A stretch of DNA of 64,000 nucleotides. It comes from Parafrigoribacterium_A soli. GTDB taxonomy: Bacteria; Actinomycetota; Actinomycetes; Actinomycetales; Microbacteriaceae. Positions 12,090 to 20,569 of the stretch are shown piece by piece; within the stretch, counting starts at the first letter, position 1; each line of letters begins with the position of its first letter. The stretch is taken from contig NZ_JBELNZ010000001.1 of the NCBI RefSeq assembly GCF_040227235.1, positions 124,001-188,000 on the forward strand, written 5' to 3'. The position numbers and the translations under genes were made by a program. A model generated the notes under the pieces. That model ran no database searches, had not been told where the DNA came from, and worked only from the letters and a program-made list of their open reading frames with translations.

Positions 12090-12857
12090 GTGAGTTCGGT
12101 GCCGGCGGCGCGCGAGGCGCTTCGCATCATCAAATACCTCGCGAGCCATAGCGGCCCCGTTCGTGCTGCAACCATCTGCCGCGACCTCGACCTGCCACGG
12201 TCGACCACCTACCACCTGCTCAAGGTGCTGCAGGAGGAGGGCTTCCTGCTGCACTCACCCGAGAATCAGGCCTACGTTCTCGGACCGCTGATCTCCGACA
12301 TGGGTTCCTCGGTGCTGAGCTCGCAGGCGCTCGCACGGCTGGCCCAGCCGATGCTCGAGCGGCTCGTCGCAGAGACGCGGATGCCCGTCGTGGCGCATCT
12401 CGGAGTCCTCAACCACTCCGACGTCGTCTACGCCTCGAAGGTCTCCGCGCATCGGGCGCCCGCGGTCGTCACGGCGATAGGCGTGAGGCTGCCCTCCCAT
12501 CTCACCGCGACCGGTAGGTCGATGTTGTCGGCGCTTCCGGAGGCGCAGTTGCGCGCGCTCTACCCGGCAGCCAGTGCCCTTGTGCTGCGGGCGGGGCCCG
12601 GGCCGACCACGCTGGGGCAACTGGATGCCATCCTCGCCGAGTCGCGCGAGCGCGGCTGGGCGGTGGAAGACGGCGAGATCACGATCGAGTACGCCTCGGT
12701 CGCGGCCGCGGTACTCGACCACAATCGCTACCCCGCCGCATCCATCGGTCTGACCTTTCGCGGGGCCGCGGTCGATGCGCAGCAGCTGCGACGCCTGGGC
12801 GCGGCCACGGTCAACGCGGCCGCGGCGCTCAGCCAGCGCATCCGTGGCCGCATCTGA
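12090..12857 (+). CDS. IclR-family transcriptional regulator, probable hut regulator
   Basis: 255 residues. The N-terminal winged helix-turn-helix ('ALRIIKYLASHSGPVRAATI', 'LPRSTTYHLLKVLQEEGFLL') is followed by an IclR effector domain ('VAHLGVLNHSDVVYASKV', 'LPSHLTATGRSMLSALPE'). I chose the GTG at 12090 because an AAAGGGGG ribosome site lies just before it; ATGs at 12072 and 12048 are in frame alternatives, the latter overlapping the inverted repeat. Divergent from hutHUGI, so it probably responds to histidine or urocanate; the ligand is inferred from position. Confidence 0.88.
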   Translation: MSSVPAAREALRIIKYLASHSGPVRAATICRDLDLPRSTTYHLLKVLQEEGFLLHSPENQAYVLGPLISDMGSSVLSSQALARLAQPMLERLVAETRMPVVAHLGVLNHSDVVYASKVSAHRAPAVVTAIGVRLPSHLTATGRSMLSALPEAQLRALYPAASALVLRAGPGPTTLGQLDAILAESRERGWAVEDGEITIEYASVAAAVLDHNRYPAASIGLTFRGAAVDAQQLRRLGAATVNAAAALSQRIRGRI

Positions 12858-12867
12858 GCCGGCTCAG
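12854..12867. other. Palindrome joining convergent stops of the IclR and citE genes
   Basis: CTGAGCC-GGCTCAG, perfect 14 bp, holds the TGA of the plus-strand gene and of the minus-strand gene. No U-tract, so termination is doubtful. Confidence 0.5.
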
Positions 12868-13670
12868 CTTTCGCCTCTCTGCACGACCTTCTCGGCGTGA
12901 CGCAGCACGGGACCGTCGACCATCTGCCCCCTGAAGCGGAACACTCCGCGCTGGCTCGCTGCGGCATCCAGTAGTTCGCGGGCGAGCGCGACCTGCGCGG
13001 GAGTGGGGCGATACGCCTCTCGGACGATCGCGACCTGGTCGGGATGGATGCACGCGGTCGCGGCAAAGCCGACCGCGGCGGCATCCGCGGCCTCCCCGGC
13101 GAGCCCGTCGAGGTCGGCGATGTCGAGGTGCACGGTGTCGATTGCGGCCTTGCTCGACGCCCCGGCGGCGATGAGGATGCTCGAGCGGGCGTGGTCTGCG
13201 ATGTGGCGGTAGCGGCCATCGTCGAACCTGGTGGAGTTGCCGCCGAGGGATGCGACGAGATCCTCTGCGCCCCACATGAGTGCGACGACGTTCTTGGCCG
13301 CGGCGAGCGCGGGCGCCGCGAGCACGCCGCGCGCGGTCTCGCACAGGGCGATCACGCTGTAGCGGTCGAGCCCCGAGAGCTGCTCCGGCTCTTCGGCCTT
13401 CGCCACCATGATCGTGCGATAGCCCGTCTGCCCGAGGGCCATGAGATCGTCGGCGAAGTATCCGGACGTGAAGGCGTTCACGCGCACGATCGTGGTGTCG
13501 GGATCGAGCGGGTGGGCGATCATCGCGTCGCGGGCCGCGGCCTTGCGCGAGGCGCCCACGGCATCCTCAAGATCGAGGATCACCGCATCCGCTCGCTCCG
13601 CCGCCTTCTCATAGCGGTCGGGTCGGTCGGCGGGGCAGAACAGCAGGGCGGGGCCGAGTTCGAAGGTCAT
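12864..13670 (-). CDS. HpcH/HpaI aldolase/CitE-like acyl-CoA lyase
   Basis: A 268-residue TIM-barrel enzyme of the citrate-lyase beta family, with 'ALLFCPADRPDRYEKAAERA' and 'VILDLEDAVGASRK' (acidic metal ligands) and 'LMWGAEDL'. It is the last gene of a leucine-degradation operon with the same content as the Mycobacterium tuberculosis accD1-accA1-fadE19-maoC-citE block. There the CitE-like protein has been reported to cleave 3-hydroxy-3-methylglutaryl-CoA-type substrates, so a role as the HMG-CoA lyase of leucine catabolism is plausible here (inference). ATGA overlap with the maoC gene upstream. Confidence 0.85.
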   Translation of the reverse strand: MTFELGPALLFCPADRPDRYEKAAERADAVILDLEDAVGASRKAAARDAMIAHPLDPDTTIVRVNAFTSGYFADDLMALGQTGYRTIMVAKAEEPEQLSGLDRYSVIALCETARGVLAAPALAAAKNVVALMWGAEDLVASLGGNSTRFDDGRYRHIADHARSSILIAAGASSKAAIDTVHLDIADLDGLAGEAADAAAVGFAATACIHPDQVAIVREAYRPTPAQVALARELLDAAASQRGVFRFRGQMVDGPVLRHAEKVVQRGES

Positions 13671-14230
13671 CGCTCCGCCTCCGCTTGCGGCGCGCACCAC
13701 ATGAGCGCGGACCGCACGGCGCGAGCGACAAGCTCGTCGTGCTGGTTGCGAGCGAGGTGTTCGAATGTGACGATGCCCTGGCCCGGCCTCGACTTCGACA
13801 GCCGCTTCTCGAGCACCGTCGACTCCGAGTACATGGTGTCGCCGTGAAATAGCGGATGCGGAAAGGAGATCTCACTGAAGCCCAGGTTCGCGACCGTCGT
13901 GCCCTGCGTCAGCTGGCCGACCGAACTGCCGACCATCGTCGCGAGGGTGAACATGGAGTTCATCAGCCGCTGGCCGAATGGCTGCGTCTCGGACCAGGCG
14001 GCGTCGAGATGCAGCGCCTGCCCGTTCATGGTGAGGGTAGAGAACAGCACATTGTCCGCCTCGGTCACGGTGCGGCCCGGGCGGTGCAGGTAGCGCACTC
14101 CGGGTTCCAGCTCCTCGAACCAGAGGCCGCGCTGCACGACCTCGCGCACCGCATCCGTCTTCTCGTTGTCGTTCTGCTTTTCGGGTTCGTTCTGCTTTTC
14201 GGGTTCGTTCTGCTTTTCGGGCTCGTTCAT
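13667..14230 (-). CDS. MaoC-like (R)-specific enoyl-CoA hydratase with NEPEKQ-repeat N-terminus
   Basis: 187 residues. A hot-dog-fold dehydratase domain starts near residue 35 ('TVTEADNVLFSTLTMNGQAL', 'LHLDAAWSETQPFGQRLMNS', 'SEISFPHPLFHGDTMY'). It is preceded by three copies of the hexapeptide NEPEKQ encoded by an 18-bp DNA repeat; this charged tail is not part of the usual family. In this operon it most likely hydrates 3-methylglutaconyl-CoA to HMG-CoA in leucine breakdown (inferred from context). One base separates the acyl-CoA dehydrogenase stop from its ATG. Confidence 0.85.
   Translation of the reverse strand: MNEPEKQNEPEKQNEPEKQNDNEKTDAVREVVQRGLWFEELEPGVRYLHRPGRTVTEADNVLFSTLTMNGQALHLDAAWSETQPFGQRLMNSMFTLATMVGSSVGQLTQGTTVANLGFSEISFPHPLFHGDTMYSESTVLEKRLSKSRPGQGIVTFEHLARNQHDELVARAVRSALMWCAPQAEAER
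14171..14227. repeat. 18-bp tandem repeat, three copies, inside the maoC 5' end
   Basis: Units at 14171-14188, 14189-14206 and 14207-14224 (one mismatch in the third), plus a short partial unit. Each is in frame and encodes NEPEKQ on the minus strand, so copy-number change would alter protein length without a frameshift. Confidence 0.9.
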
Positions 14231-14231
14231 G

Positions 14232-15452
14232 TCACTTCGCCTTCGTCGCTCTGCTCGCGTGGGTCTCGCCGAGACCGAGCGATCGTGCGATGACCATGAG
14301 CTGTACCTCGTTGGTGCCCTCGCCGATCTCCAGGATCTTCGAGTCTCGGTAGTGGCGGCCGACGAGGCTCTCGTTCATGAAGCCGTAGCCGCCGAAGATC
14401 TGCGTCGCATCCCGCGCATTCTGCATCGCGGCGTCGCTCGCGACGAGCTTCGCCATCGCGGCCTCGGCCTTGAACGGCAGGCCCGCGTCGCAGCGCCGCG
14501 CCGCGTCATACCAGGCCAGGCGTGAGGTGTAGACCCGCGCGCGCATCTTCGCGATCGTGAAGGCGATGTACTGATGGGATGCGATGGGCACGCCGAAGAC
14601 GACCCGCGACTTCGCGTAGGCGATGGCCTCGTTGAGGCAGCCCTCCGCGGCCCCGGTCGCGAGCGCGGCGATCGCGACGCGACCCTCGTCGAGCGCCTCG
14701 AGGAAGTTGGCGAAGCCGCGGCCGCGTTCCCCGAGAAGGTTTGCCGCGGGCACGCGCACCTCGTCGAAGGTCAGCGGATGCGTGTCCGAGGCCCGCCAGC
14801 CGACCTTGTCGTAGGCGGGTTCGACGGTGAAGCCGGGGGTGCCGTGCGGGACGATGATCGTCGAGATCTCCTTGGCGACGCTGCCATCGGCGCGCGTGCG
14901 TTCGCCGGTGACCGCCGCCACGGAGACAAAGCTCGAGATCGGCGTGCCGGAGTTCGTGATGAACTGCTTGCTGCCGTTGATCACCCACTCGTCGCCGTCG
15001 AGCCTCGCCGTGGTGCGCGTGCCGCCGGCATCCGACCCGGCCTCCGCCTCGGTGAGACCGAAGCCCGCAAGCGCGCGGCCTGCCACGAGGTCGGGAAGCC
15101 ACCTGGCCTTCTGCTCGTCTGTTCCGTGCCGATAGAGAGGGAGGATGCCGAGACCGACCGCCGCCTCGAGCGTGATCGCGAGCGACTGGTCGACCCTGGC
15201 GATCGCCTCGATGGCGAGGCACAGGGTGAGGAAGCTTCCCCCCTGCCCTCCGTACTCCTCGGAGACGGGCAGCCCGAAGAGGCCCATCTCGCCCATCTGC
15301 GCGACGATGTTCATCGGCAGTCGATGGGTCTTGTCGGCCTCGTACGATGCCGGCGCGACGACCGTGTCGGCGAAGTCCTTCACCATGTCGGCCAAAGCCT
15401 GCTCGTCCTCGGTGAGGCCGGAACTGAGGCTCTGGGTGAGCTCGTGGCTCAT
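14232..15452 (-). CDS. Acyl-CoA dehydrogenase (probable isovaleryl-CoA/branched-chain type)
   Basis: 406 residues, full length for the FAD-dependent family. Signatures: 'LTEAEAGSDAGGTRTTA' (FAD/substrate loop), 'WVINGSKQFITNSG' and 'DATQIFGGYGFMNESLVGRHYRDSKILEIGEGTNEVQ' region at the C-terminus. The catalytic base is expected near the 'GEGTNEVQ' segment or the isovaleryl-type alternative; I cannot settle which. Sits between the biotin-dependent carboxylase genes and maoC/citE, so oxidation of isovaleryl-CoA to methylcrotonyl-CoA is the likely step. Confidence 0.92.
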   Translation of the reverse strand: MSHELTQSLSSGLTEDEQALADMVKDFADTVVAPASYEADKTHRLPMNIVAQMGEMGLFGLPVSEEYGGQGGSFLTLCLAIEAIARVDQSLAITLEAAVGLGILPLYRHGTDEQKARWLPDLVAGRALAGFGLTEAEAGSDAGGTRTTARLDGDEWVINGSKQFITNSGTPISSFVSVAAVTGERTRADGSVAKEISTIIVPHGTPGFTVEPAYDKVGWRASDTHPLTFDEVRVPAANLLGERGRGFANFLEALDEGRVAIAALATGAAEGCLNEAIAYAKSRVVFGVPIASHQYIAFTIAKMRARVYTSRLAWYDAARRCDAGLPFKAEAAMAKLVASDAAMQNARDATQIFGGYGFMNESLVGRHYRDSKILEIGEGTNEVQLMVIARSLGLGETHASRATKAK

Positions 15453-17446
15453 GATTTCTCCTCTGTATCTGTGTCGCTGGTAACGGTGATGCTGGCGAGC
15501 AACTGGTCGAGTTTGACCAGGTCACCGGGGGTGGCTGTAATGCTGACGGTCCCGGCGACCGGCGCCGTGAGTTTGTGCTCCATCTTCATGGCCTCGACGG
15601 TGAGGATCGTGTCCCCCGCCTCGACGAGGTCGCCGTCGGCGACCGAGACGGTGACGACGGTTCCCGGCATCGGCGAGCGCACCTCCGGATGCCGCGGCTT
15701 CTCGGCCATGTCGATCTGCGCGAGCAGCTCGGCGGCCTGCGCCTCACGGCTCAGGATGCCGAGCGGCCAGCTGAAGCCGCGCTGTCCGAGCCACAGCGTG
15801 TCGCCCTCTCGAGCCACCGCCCAGGCGCTCGAGACGCCGTCGAGTTCGAGGCGCACGGTGCCGCCGTCACCATCGATCCGCGCCGAGTGCTCCGTGCCGT
15901 CGATCGTGACCGTCGCTCCCGCGACGAGCACGTCCGCGCGATCGGAGGCCGAGGTCGCGAAGCAGAACCTGCTCGCACGAGGCGTGCCGCCCATCCGCCA
16001 CCCGCTGCGTGTGTGCCAGACCCCGGCCTGGTGCGGCTGCGCATCCTGATACAGTGCCGCGACGGCGAGCAGCGCGACATCCGGATGCCGAAAGGCGAGA
16101 GTGGGCAGCCTGCGTTCGATGAGGGTCGTGTCCAGGTCGCCGGAGCGCACATCCGGGTCGGCGAGAAGAGCGCGCAGGTACTCGACGTTCGTGCGTACGC
16201 CCAACACGGTCGTGGCGCCGAGAGCGCCGTCGAGCCGCGTGAGCGCCTCGTCGCGGTCTGGGCCCCAGGCGATGACCTTGGCCAGCATCGGGTCGTAGTG
16301 CGGAGAGACGGTGAGCCCGGCGACGAGGGAGCTGTCGACGCGGACGCCCTCGCCCCGCGCCTCGGCGAGCGCAATGACGGTTCCGGTGCTCGGCAGGAAG
16401 CCGCTCTCCGGGTCCTCGGCGTAGACGCGCGCCTCGATGGCGTGACCGGTGAGGGTCACGTCGTCCTGCGTGATGGTGAGGCGCTCCCCCGCGGCGACGC
16501 GGAGCTGCCACTCCACAAGGTCGACTCCGGTGACGAGTTCCGTGACCGGATGCTCCACCTGCAGCCGGGTGTTCATCTCCATGAAGAAGAACTCGTCCGG
16601 CGCATCCGCGGAGACCAGGAACTCGACCGTGCCCGCCCCGACGTAGTCGACGCTGCGGGCGACCGTGCAGGCCGCCTCGCCGATGCGTGCCCGCGTCTCG
16701 GCGCTCAGGAGCGGCGATGGCGCCTCTTCGATGACCTTCTGGTGGCGCCGCTGCAGGGAGCACTCCCGCTCGCCCAGGTGGATGACGTTGCCGTGGGTGT
16801 CCGCGAGCAGTTGCACCTCGATGTGCCTGGGCGCGGTGACGAGTCGTTCGAGCAGGAGCGTGTCGTCGCCGAAGGCCGCGGACGCGATGCGGCGAGCGGT
16901 CGCGAGCGCCTCGGTCAGCTCGGTCGCGGCGAGCACGGGCACCATCCCCTTGCCACCGCCCCCCGCCGACGGCTTCACCAGGATCGGAAAACCGAGCCCG
17001 ATTGCCGCGGCCTCGAGCTCGGCGTTGCTGAGGCCGGGCGAGGAAACGTCCTCGATCACGGGAACGCCCGCCTTCGAGACGTGCTGCTTCGCGCGGATCT
17101 TGTCGCCCATGAGTCCGAGCGCCGTGACACCGGGCCCGATGAAGACGATGCCCGCCGCCGCGCACTTCTCCGCGAACTCCGCGTTCTCGGACAGGAACCC
17201 GTACCCGGGATGGATGGCCTGCGCTCCACTTGCCCGTGCCGCGGCGATGATCGCGTCGGCGTTAAGGTAGCTGTCGTGCGCGGGGGCCGGCCCGATCCGA
17301 ACGGCCTCATCGGCCATCGCGACGTGTTTGGCTCCGCGATCCGCGTCGCTGTAGACGGCGATGCTGCGGATGCCGTTGTCACGCAGGGTGCGGATGACGC
17401 GGCAGGCGATCTCGCCGCGGTTGGCTATGAGGACTCTCTCGAACAT
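15449..17446 (-). CDS. accA1: Acyl-CoA carboxylase alpha subunit (biotin carboxylase + BCCP), methylcrotonyl-CoA type
   Basis: 665 residues: biotin carboxylase domain (about 1-445; 'LIANRGEIACRVIRTL', ATP loop 'KPSAGGGGKGM', 'EMNTRLQVEHPVTE'), a middle region, and a C-terminal biotinyl domain with the lysine in 'VEAMKMEHKL'. ATG at 17446 chosen from the family start 'MFERVLIANRG'. Five bases follow the accD1 stop. With the beta subunit upstream it should carboxylate 3-methylcrotonyl-CoA in leucine catabolism; acetyl- or propionyl-CoA are less likely given the operon. Confidence 0.92.
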   Translation of the reverse strand: MFERVLIANRGEIACRVIRTLRDNGIRSIAVYSDADRGAKHVAMADEAVRIGPAPAHDSYLNADAIIAAARASGAQAIHPGYGFLSENAEFAEKCAAAGIVFIGPGVTALGLMGDKIRAKQHVSKAGVPVIEDVSSPGLSNAELEAAAIGLGFPILVKPSAGGGGKGMVPVLAATELTEALATARRIASAAFGDDTLLLERLVTAPRHIEVQLLADTHGNVIHLGERECSLQRRHQKVIEEAPSPLLSAETRARIGEAACTVARSVDYVGAGTVEFLVSADAPDEFFFMEMNTRLQVEHPVTELVTGVDLVEWQLRVAAGERLTITQDDVTLTGHAIEARVYAEDPESGFLPSTGTVIALAEARGEGVRVDSSLVAGLTVSPHYDPMLAKVIAWGPDRDEALTRLDGALGATTVLGVRTNVEYLRALLADPDVRSGDLDTTLIERRLPTLAFRHPDVALLAVAALYQDAQPHQAGVWHTRSGWRMGGTPRASRFCFATSASDRADVLVAGATVTIDGTEHSARIDGDGGTVRLELDGVSSAWAVAREGDTLWLGQRGFSWPLGILSREAQAAELLAQIDMAEKPRHPEVRSPMPGTVVTVSVADGDLVEAGDTILTVEAMKMEHKLTAPVAGTVSITATPGDLVKLDQLLASITVTSDTDTEEKS

Positions 17447-17451
17447 CCGCG

Positions 17452-19059
17452 TCACATCCTGAACAGGCCGAAGGAGGTCTCGGGCAGCGGCGTCCTGGAG
17501 CACACGTCGAGGGCGAGGCCCAGCACGGTGCGCGTGTCAGCCGGGTCGATGATGCCGTCGTCCCAGAGCCTCGCCGTGGAGTAATAGGGGCTTCCCTGTC
17601 GCTCGAACTGCTCGGTGATCGGCGCGCGGAACGCCGCCTCGTCGTCGGCGGACCACTCCTCGCCGCGACCCTCGAGTTGCTCGCGCTTGACGGTGGACAG
17701 CACGGAGGAGGCCTGCGGACCGCCCATGACCGAGACGCGGCTCGCGGGCCACATCCAGAGGAAGCGCGGCGAATACGCGCGGCCGCACATCGAGTAGTTG
17801 CCCGCGCCGAACGAGCCGCCGATGACGACGGTGAGTTTCGGCACCCGGGTGGTGGCGACGGCGGTGACCATCTTCGCGCCGTGCTTGGCGATGCCGCCCG
17901 CCTCGGCATCCCGGCCCACCATGAAGCCCGAGATGTTCTGCAGGAAGATCAGCGGGATGCCGCGCTGGTCACACAGTTCGATGAAGTGCGCGCCCTTGAG
18001 CGCGGAGTCGCTGAACAGCACGCCGTTATTGGCCACGATGCCCACCGGATGCCCGTGCAGCCTCGCGAAACCGGTCACGAGGGTTGCGCCGTACTCCCGC
18101 TTGAACTCGTGGAATTCGGATGCGTCGACCAGTCGCGCGATCACCTCGCGCACGTCGTAGGCGGCCTGCAGGTCCGTGGGCACGACGCCGTACAGCTCGC
18201 CCTCGGGAGCGGCGGGTTCGCGGCTCTCGATCACGTCCCAGACGGGCCGTTCGGGCTCGGGCAGGGTCGCGACGATGTCGCGCAGGATCTGAAGTGCGTG
18301 CTGATCGTTTTCGGCGAGGTGGTCGACGACGCCGGAGGTGCGAGCGTGCAGTTCGCCGCCGCCCAGTTCCTCTGCCGTCACGACCTCGCCGATCGCGGCC
18401 TTCACCAGCGGCGGACCGCCGAGAAAGATGGTGCCCTGGCCGCGCACGATGACGGTCTCATCGCTCATCGCGGGCACGTAGGCCCCGCCCGCGGTGCACG
18501 AACCCATGACCGAGGCGAGCTGCGGGATCTTCGCCGCCGAGAGTCGCGCCTGGTTGTAGAAGATGCGTCCGAAGTGGTCGCGGTCGGCGAAGACCTCGTC
18601 TTGCATGGGCAGGAAAGCGCCACCGGAGTCGACGAGGTAGATGCAGGGAAGGCGATTCTCGAGGGCAATCTCCTGCGCACGCAGGTGCTTCTTGACCGTC
18701 ATGGGAAAGTAGGTGCCACCCTTGACCGTGGCGTCGTTCGAGATGACGAGCACGTGCCTGCCGTGCACGAGACCGATGCCCGCGATCACCCCGGCCGCCG
18801 GAGACTCGTCGCCGTACATGCCGTTCGCGGCAAGCGGGGCGATCTCGAGGAACGGGCTGCCCGTATCGAGCAGCTGGTCGATGCGTTCGCGCGGGAGGAG
18901 CTTTCCGCGCGAGAGGTGACGCTCGCGTGAGCGCTCCGGGCCGCCGAGGGCCGCGGTCGCGAGTCGCTCTCTCAGCTCGGCGACGAGGCTGCGCTGGGAC
19001 TCGTCGTTGCGGCGGAAGACGTCGCTCGACGCATCCGCTGGGCTGCTCAGGATCTCCAT
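17452..19059 (-). CDS. accD1: Acyl-CoA carboxylase beta subunit (carboxyltransferase), methylcrotonyl-CoA type
   Basis: 535 residues, the length of MCC-beta/AccD1 proteins. Carboxyltransferase motifs: 'DSGGAFLPMQDEVFADRDHF' region, 'GSCTAGGAYVPAMSDE', 'IFLGGPPLVKAAIGE', and 'GGSFGAGNYSMCGRAYSPRF' for the second acyl-CoA site. The ATG at 19059 has a GAGAG ribosome site 5 bases upstream; a GTG at 19065 is an alternative. First gene of the leucine operon, divergent from the TetR gene across a region with two palindromic operators. Confidence 0.93.
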   Translation of the reverse strand: MEILSSPADASSDVFRRNDESQRSLVAELRERLATAALGGPERSRERHLSRGKLLPRERIDQLLDTGSPFLEIAPLAANGMYGDESPAAGVIAGIGLVHGRHVLVISNDATVKGGTYFPMTVKKHLRAQEIALENRLPCIYLVDSGGAFLPMQDEVFADRDHFGRIFYNQARLSAAKIPQLASVMGSCTAGGAYVPAMSDETVIVRGQGTIFLGGPPLVKAAIGEVVTAEELGGGELHARTSGVVDHLAENDQHALQILRDIVATLPEPERPVWDVIESREPAAPEGELYGVVPTDLQAAYDVREVIARLVDASEFHEFKREYGATLVTGFARLHGHPVGIVANNGVLFSDSALKGAHFIELCDQRGIPLIFLQNISGFMVGRDAEAGGIAKHGAKMVTAVATTRVPKLTVVIGGSFGAGNYSMCGRAYSPRFLWMWPASRVSVMGGPQASSVLSTVKREQLEGRGEEWSADDEAAFRAPITEQFERQGSPYYSTARLWDDGIIDPADTRTVLGLALDVCSRTPLPETSFGLFRM

Positions 19060-19143
19060 CAGCACTCTCGATCGGCACTCTCGCGACCGGTGTTCGACCG
19101 GTACGCTCTGGCGTTGGTGCTGTTCGCACCATTGCGTATTTCG

Positions 19144-19159
19144 GTTAGTTGTGACTAAC
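19144..19159. promoter_or_regulatory. Operator 1, GTTAGT-N4-ACTAAC
   Basis: Perfect 6-bp inverted repeat with a 4-base centre in the accD1/tetR divergent promoter region. It is paired with a near-identical copy 26 bp away, which is the usual arrangement for a TetR-type repressor controlling both directions. Confidence 0.7.
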
Positions 19160-19169
19160 TGACTTTTAG

Positions 19170-19185
19170 GTTAGTCATGATTAAC
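19170..19185. promoter_or_regulatory. Operator 2, GTTAGT-N4-ATTAAC
   Basis: Second copy of the 19144-19159 palindrome with one mismatch in the right arm. Start-to-start distance is 26 bp, so the two sites lie roughly on the same face after two and a half helical turns. Confidence 0.65.
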
Positions 19186-19229
19186 TGGAATGTCTACCGC
19201 GTCGAGCGGCTATTCGGGAGAGGGGCAGC

Positions 19230-19817
19230 ATGAACGAGGATGTCGTGACGACGCCCCGCGGTCGCGCCAAGGCCGATCGCCGCGAGGCCCTGCTGTCTGC
19301 CGCCGCTCGACTCTTTGCCGAGAACGGCTTCGCGAGGGTCTCGCTCGAAGACCTCGGCGCCGCCGTGGGCATCAGCGGTCCGGCGGTCTATCGGCACTTC
19401 GACAGCAAGCAGGCGGTGCTCGCGGCGCTCCTCGTCGGGGTGAGCGAGGACCTCGTGGCTGGCGGGCTGTCGGTCGTCGAGGACGCCGCGGACGACGGCG
19501 CTGCGCTGCGGGCGCTCATCCGATTTCATGTGCAGTTCGCTCTCGCCAACCCCGACGTCATTCGCGTGCAGGACCGCGACCTGGCGAGCCTCGCCGACGA
19601 CGATCAGCACGCCGTGCGAACGCTGCAGCGCGAGTACGTCGAGCTGTGGGTGGCGGTGCTCGGTCGGGTGCATCCCGACACCGACACGGAGTCGCTGCGC
19701 ATTCGCGCCCACGCCACCTTCGGCCTGATCAACTCGACGCCGCACAGCGCGCGCGCCCGCGATCTGGACGCGACCCGCGGCATCCTGGAGCAGATGGCGG
19801 CGGCCGGGCTCAGCTGA
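19230..19817 (+). CDS. TetR-family repressor of the leucine-degradation operon
   Basis: 195 residues. N-terminal helix-turn-helix 'VSLEDLGAAVGISGPAVYRHF' region, then an all-helical ligand domain. Divergent from accD1, with two palindromic sites between. Its position matches the TetR-type repressor (BkaR, Rv2506) next to the equivalent M. tuberculosis block, so control by a branched-chain acyl-CoA or keto-acid signal is likely (inference). Ribosome site GAGGGGCAGC precedes the ATG. Confidence 0.9.
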   Translation: MNEDVVTTPRGRAKADRREALLSAAARLFAENGFARVSLEDLGAAVGISGPAVYRHFDSKQAVLAALLVGVSEDLVAGGLSVVEDAADDGAALRALIRFHVQFALANPDVIRVQDRDLASLADDDQHAVRTLQREYVELWVAVLGRVHPDTDTESLRIRAHATFGLINSTPHSARARDLDATRGILEQMAAAGLS

Positions 19818-19819
19818 AC

Positions 19820-20473
19820 TCAGTCGGCGGTGCAGATGCAGAGCTCGTTGCCCTCGACGTCGGCAAGCACCCACCACTCCGGCGCGTACTCGTCGGTCAT
19901 GAGCGTGCCGCCCGCCGCGAGTACGGCATCGACCCGGGCCCGCGCATCCGTCGTCGGCACGTACACGTCAAGGTGGATGCGGTTGCGGTCGAGGCGCGGC
20001 GGCTCCATCTCCTGAAACCAGATCTTCGGTGCGATGCCGCGGGGATCCACGAGCTCGACCTCGTCCCCCGTCACGCTCTCGACGTAGCCCATGCCCACGC
20101 GCCAGAAGTCCCGGATGTGGTCGGCGTCGAGCGTGTCGATGGCGATCGTGTAGCGGGCGGTCGGCACGCTGTCCGCACGTGCGCCCAGCTCATCCGCTAT
20201 GGACTGGATGCGCGTGGCGAGCTCGACGTCGCGCTCGGTCACTCCCCCGGCGTCGTGCGAGCTGAGCTCGAAGGCGACCGAACCATAACCGAGACGAACC
20301 TCAGGGTGGTGGTTCATGGCATCCGCCGCTTCGGCGACGCGGGCGACGAACGCGCTCGCCGTCGCGAAGTCGTCGGTCGAGTAGCTCGCGTGGAGCGCCG
20401 GTGAGAGATGCACGAACGCCGTTCCGCGCAGACGCTCGGCGGTGTCGGAGGAAGAGAGCGTTGACTGGACCAT
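19820..20473 (-). CDS. Pterin-4a-carbinolamine dehydratase - VOC domain fusion protein
   Basis: 217 residues in two parts. Residues about 10-95 resemble 4a-hydroxytetrahydrobiopterin dehydratase (DCoH): 'STDDFATASAFVARVAEAAD' then 'MNHHPEVRLGYGSVAFELSS' and 'DVELATRI', with the His-His-Pro core. Residues about 105-217 form a glyoxalase/bleomycin-resistance (VOC) half ('YTIAIDTLDADHIRDFWRVG', 'RIHLDVYVP'). No pterin-dependent hydroxylase lies nearby, so the substrate is unknown. Converges on the tetR gene with only 2 bases between. Confidence 0.82.
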   Translation of the reverse strand: MVQSTLSSSDTAERLRGTAFVHLSPALHASYSTDDFATASAFVARVAEAADAMNHHPEVRLGYGSVAFELSSHDAGGVTERDVELATRIQSIADELGARADSVPTARYTIAIDTLDADHIRDFWRVGMGYVESVTGDEVELVDPRGIAPKIWFQEMEPPRLDRNRIHLDVYVPTTDARARVDAVLAAGGTLMTDEYAPEWWVLADVEGNELCICTAD

Positions 20474-20569
20474 GATTCAACTGTGCCCTGCCAGCGGTAG
20501 CGGCTCAAGCACAGTCGGCACATTCAGAGCCAGTCACAGTCAAGCCAGTCACAATCAAAGGAGCAACGG

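Noticed and set aside
12854..12867. Palindrome as a rho-independent terminator
   Set aside because: No loop bases and no U-tract; the effective stem would be only about 5 bp.
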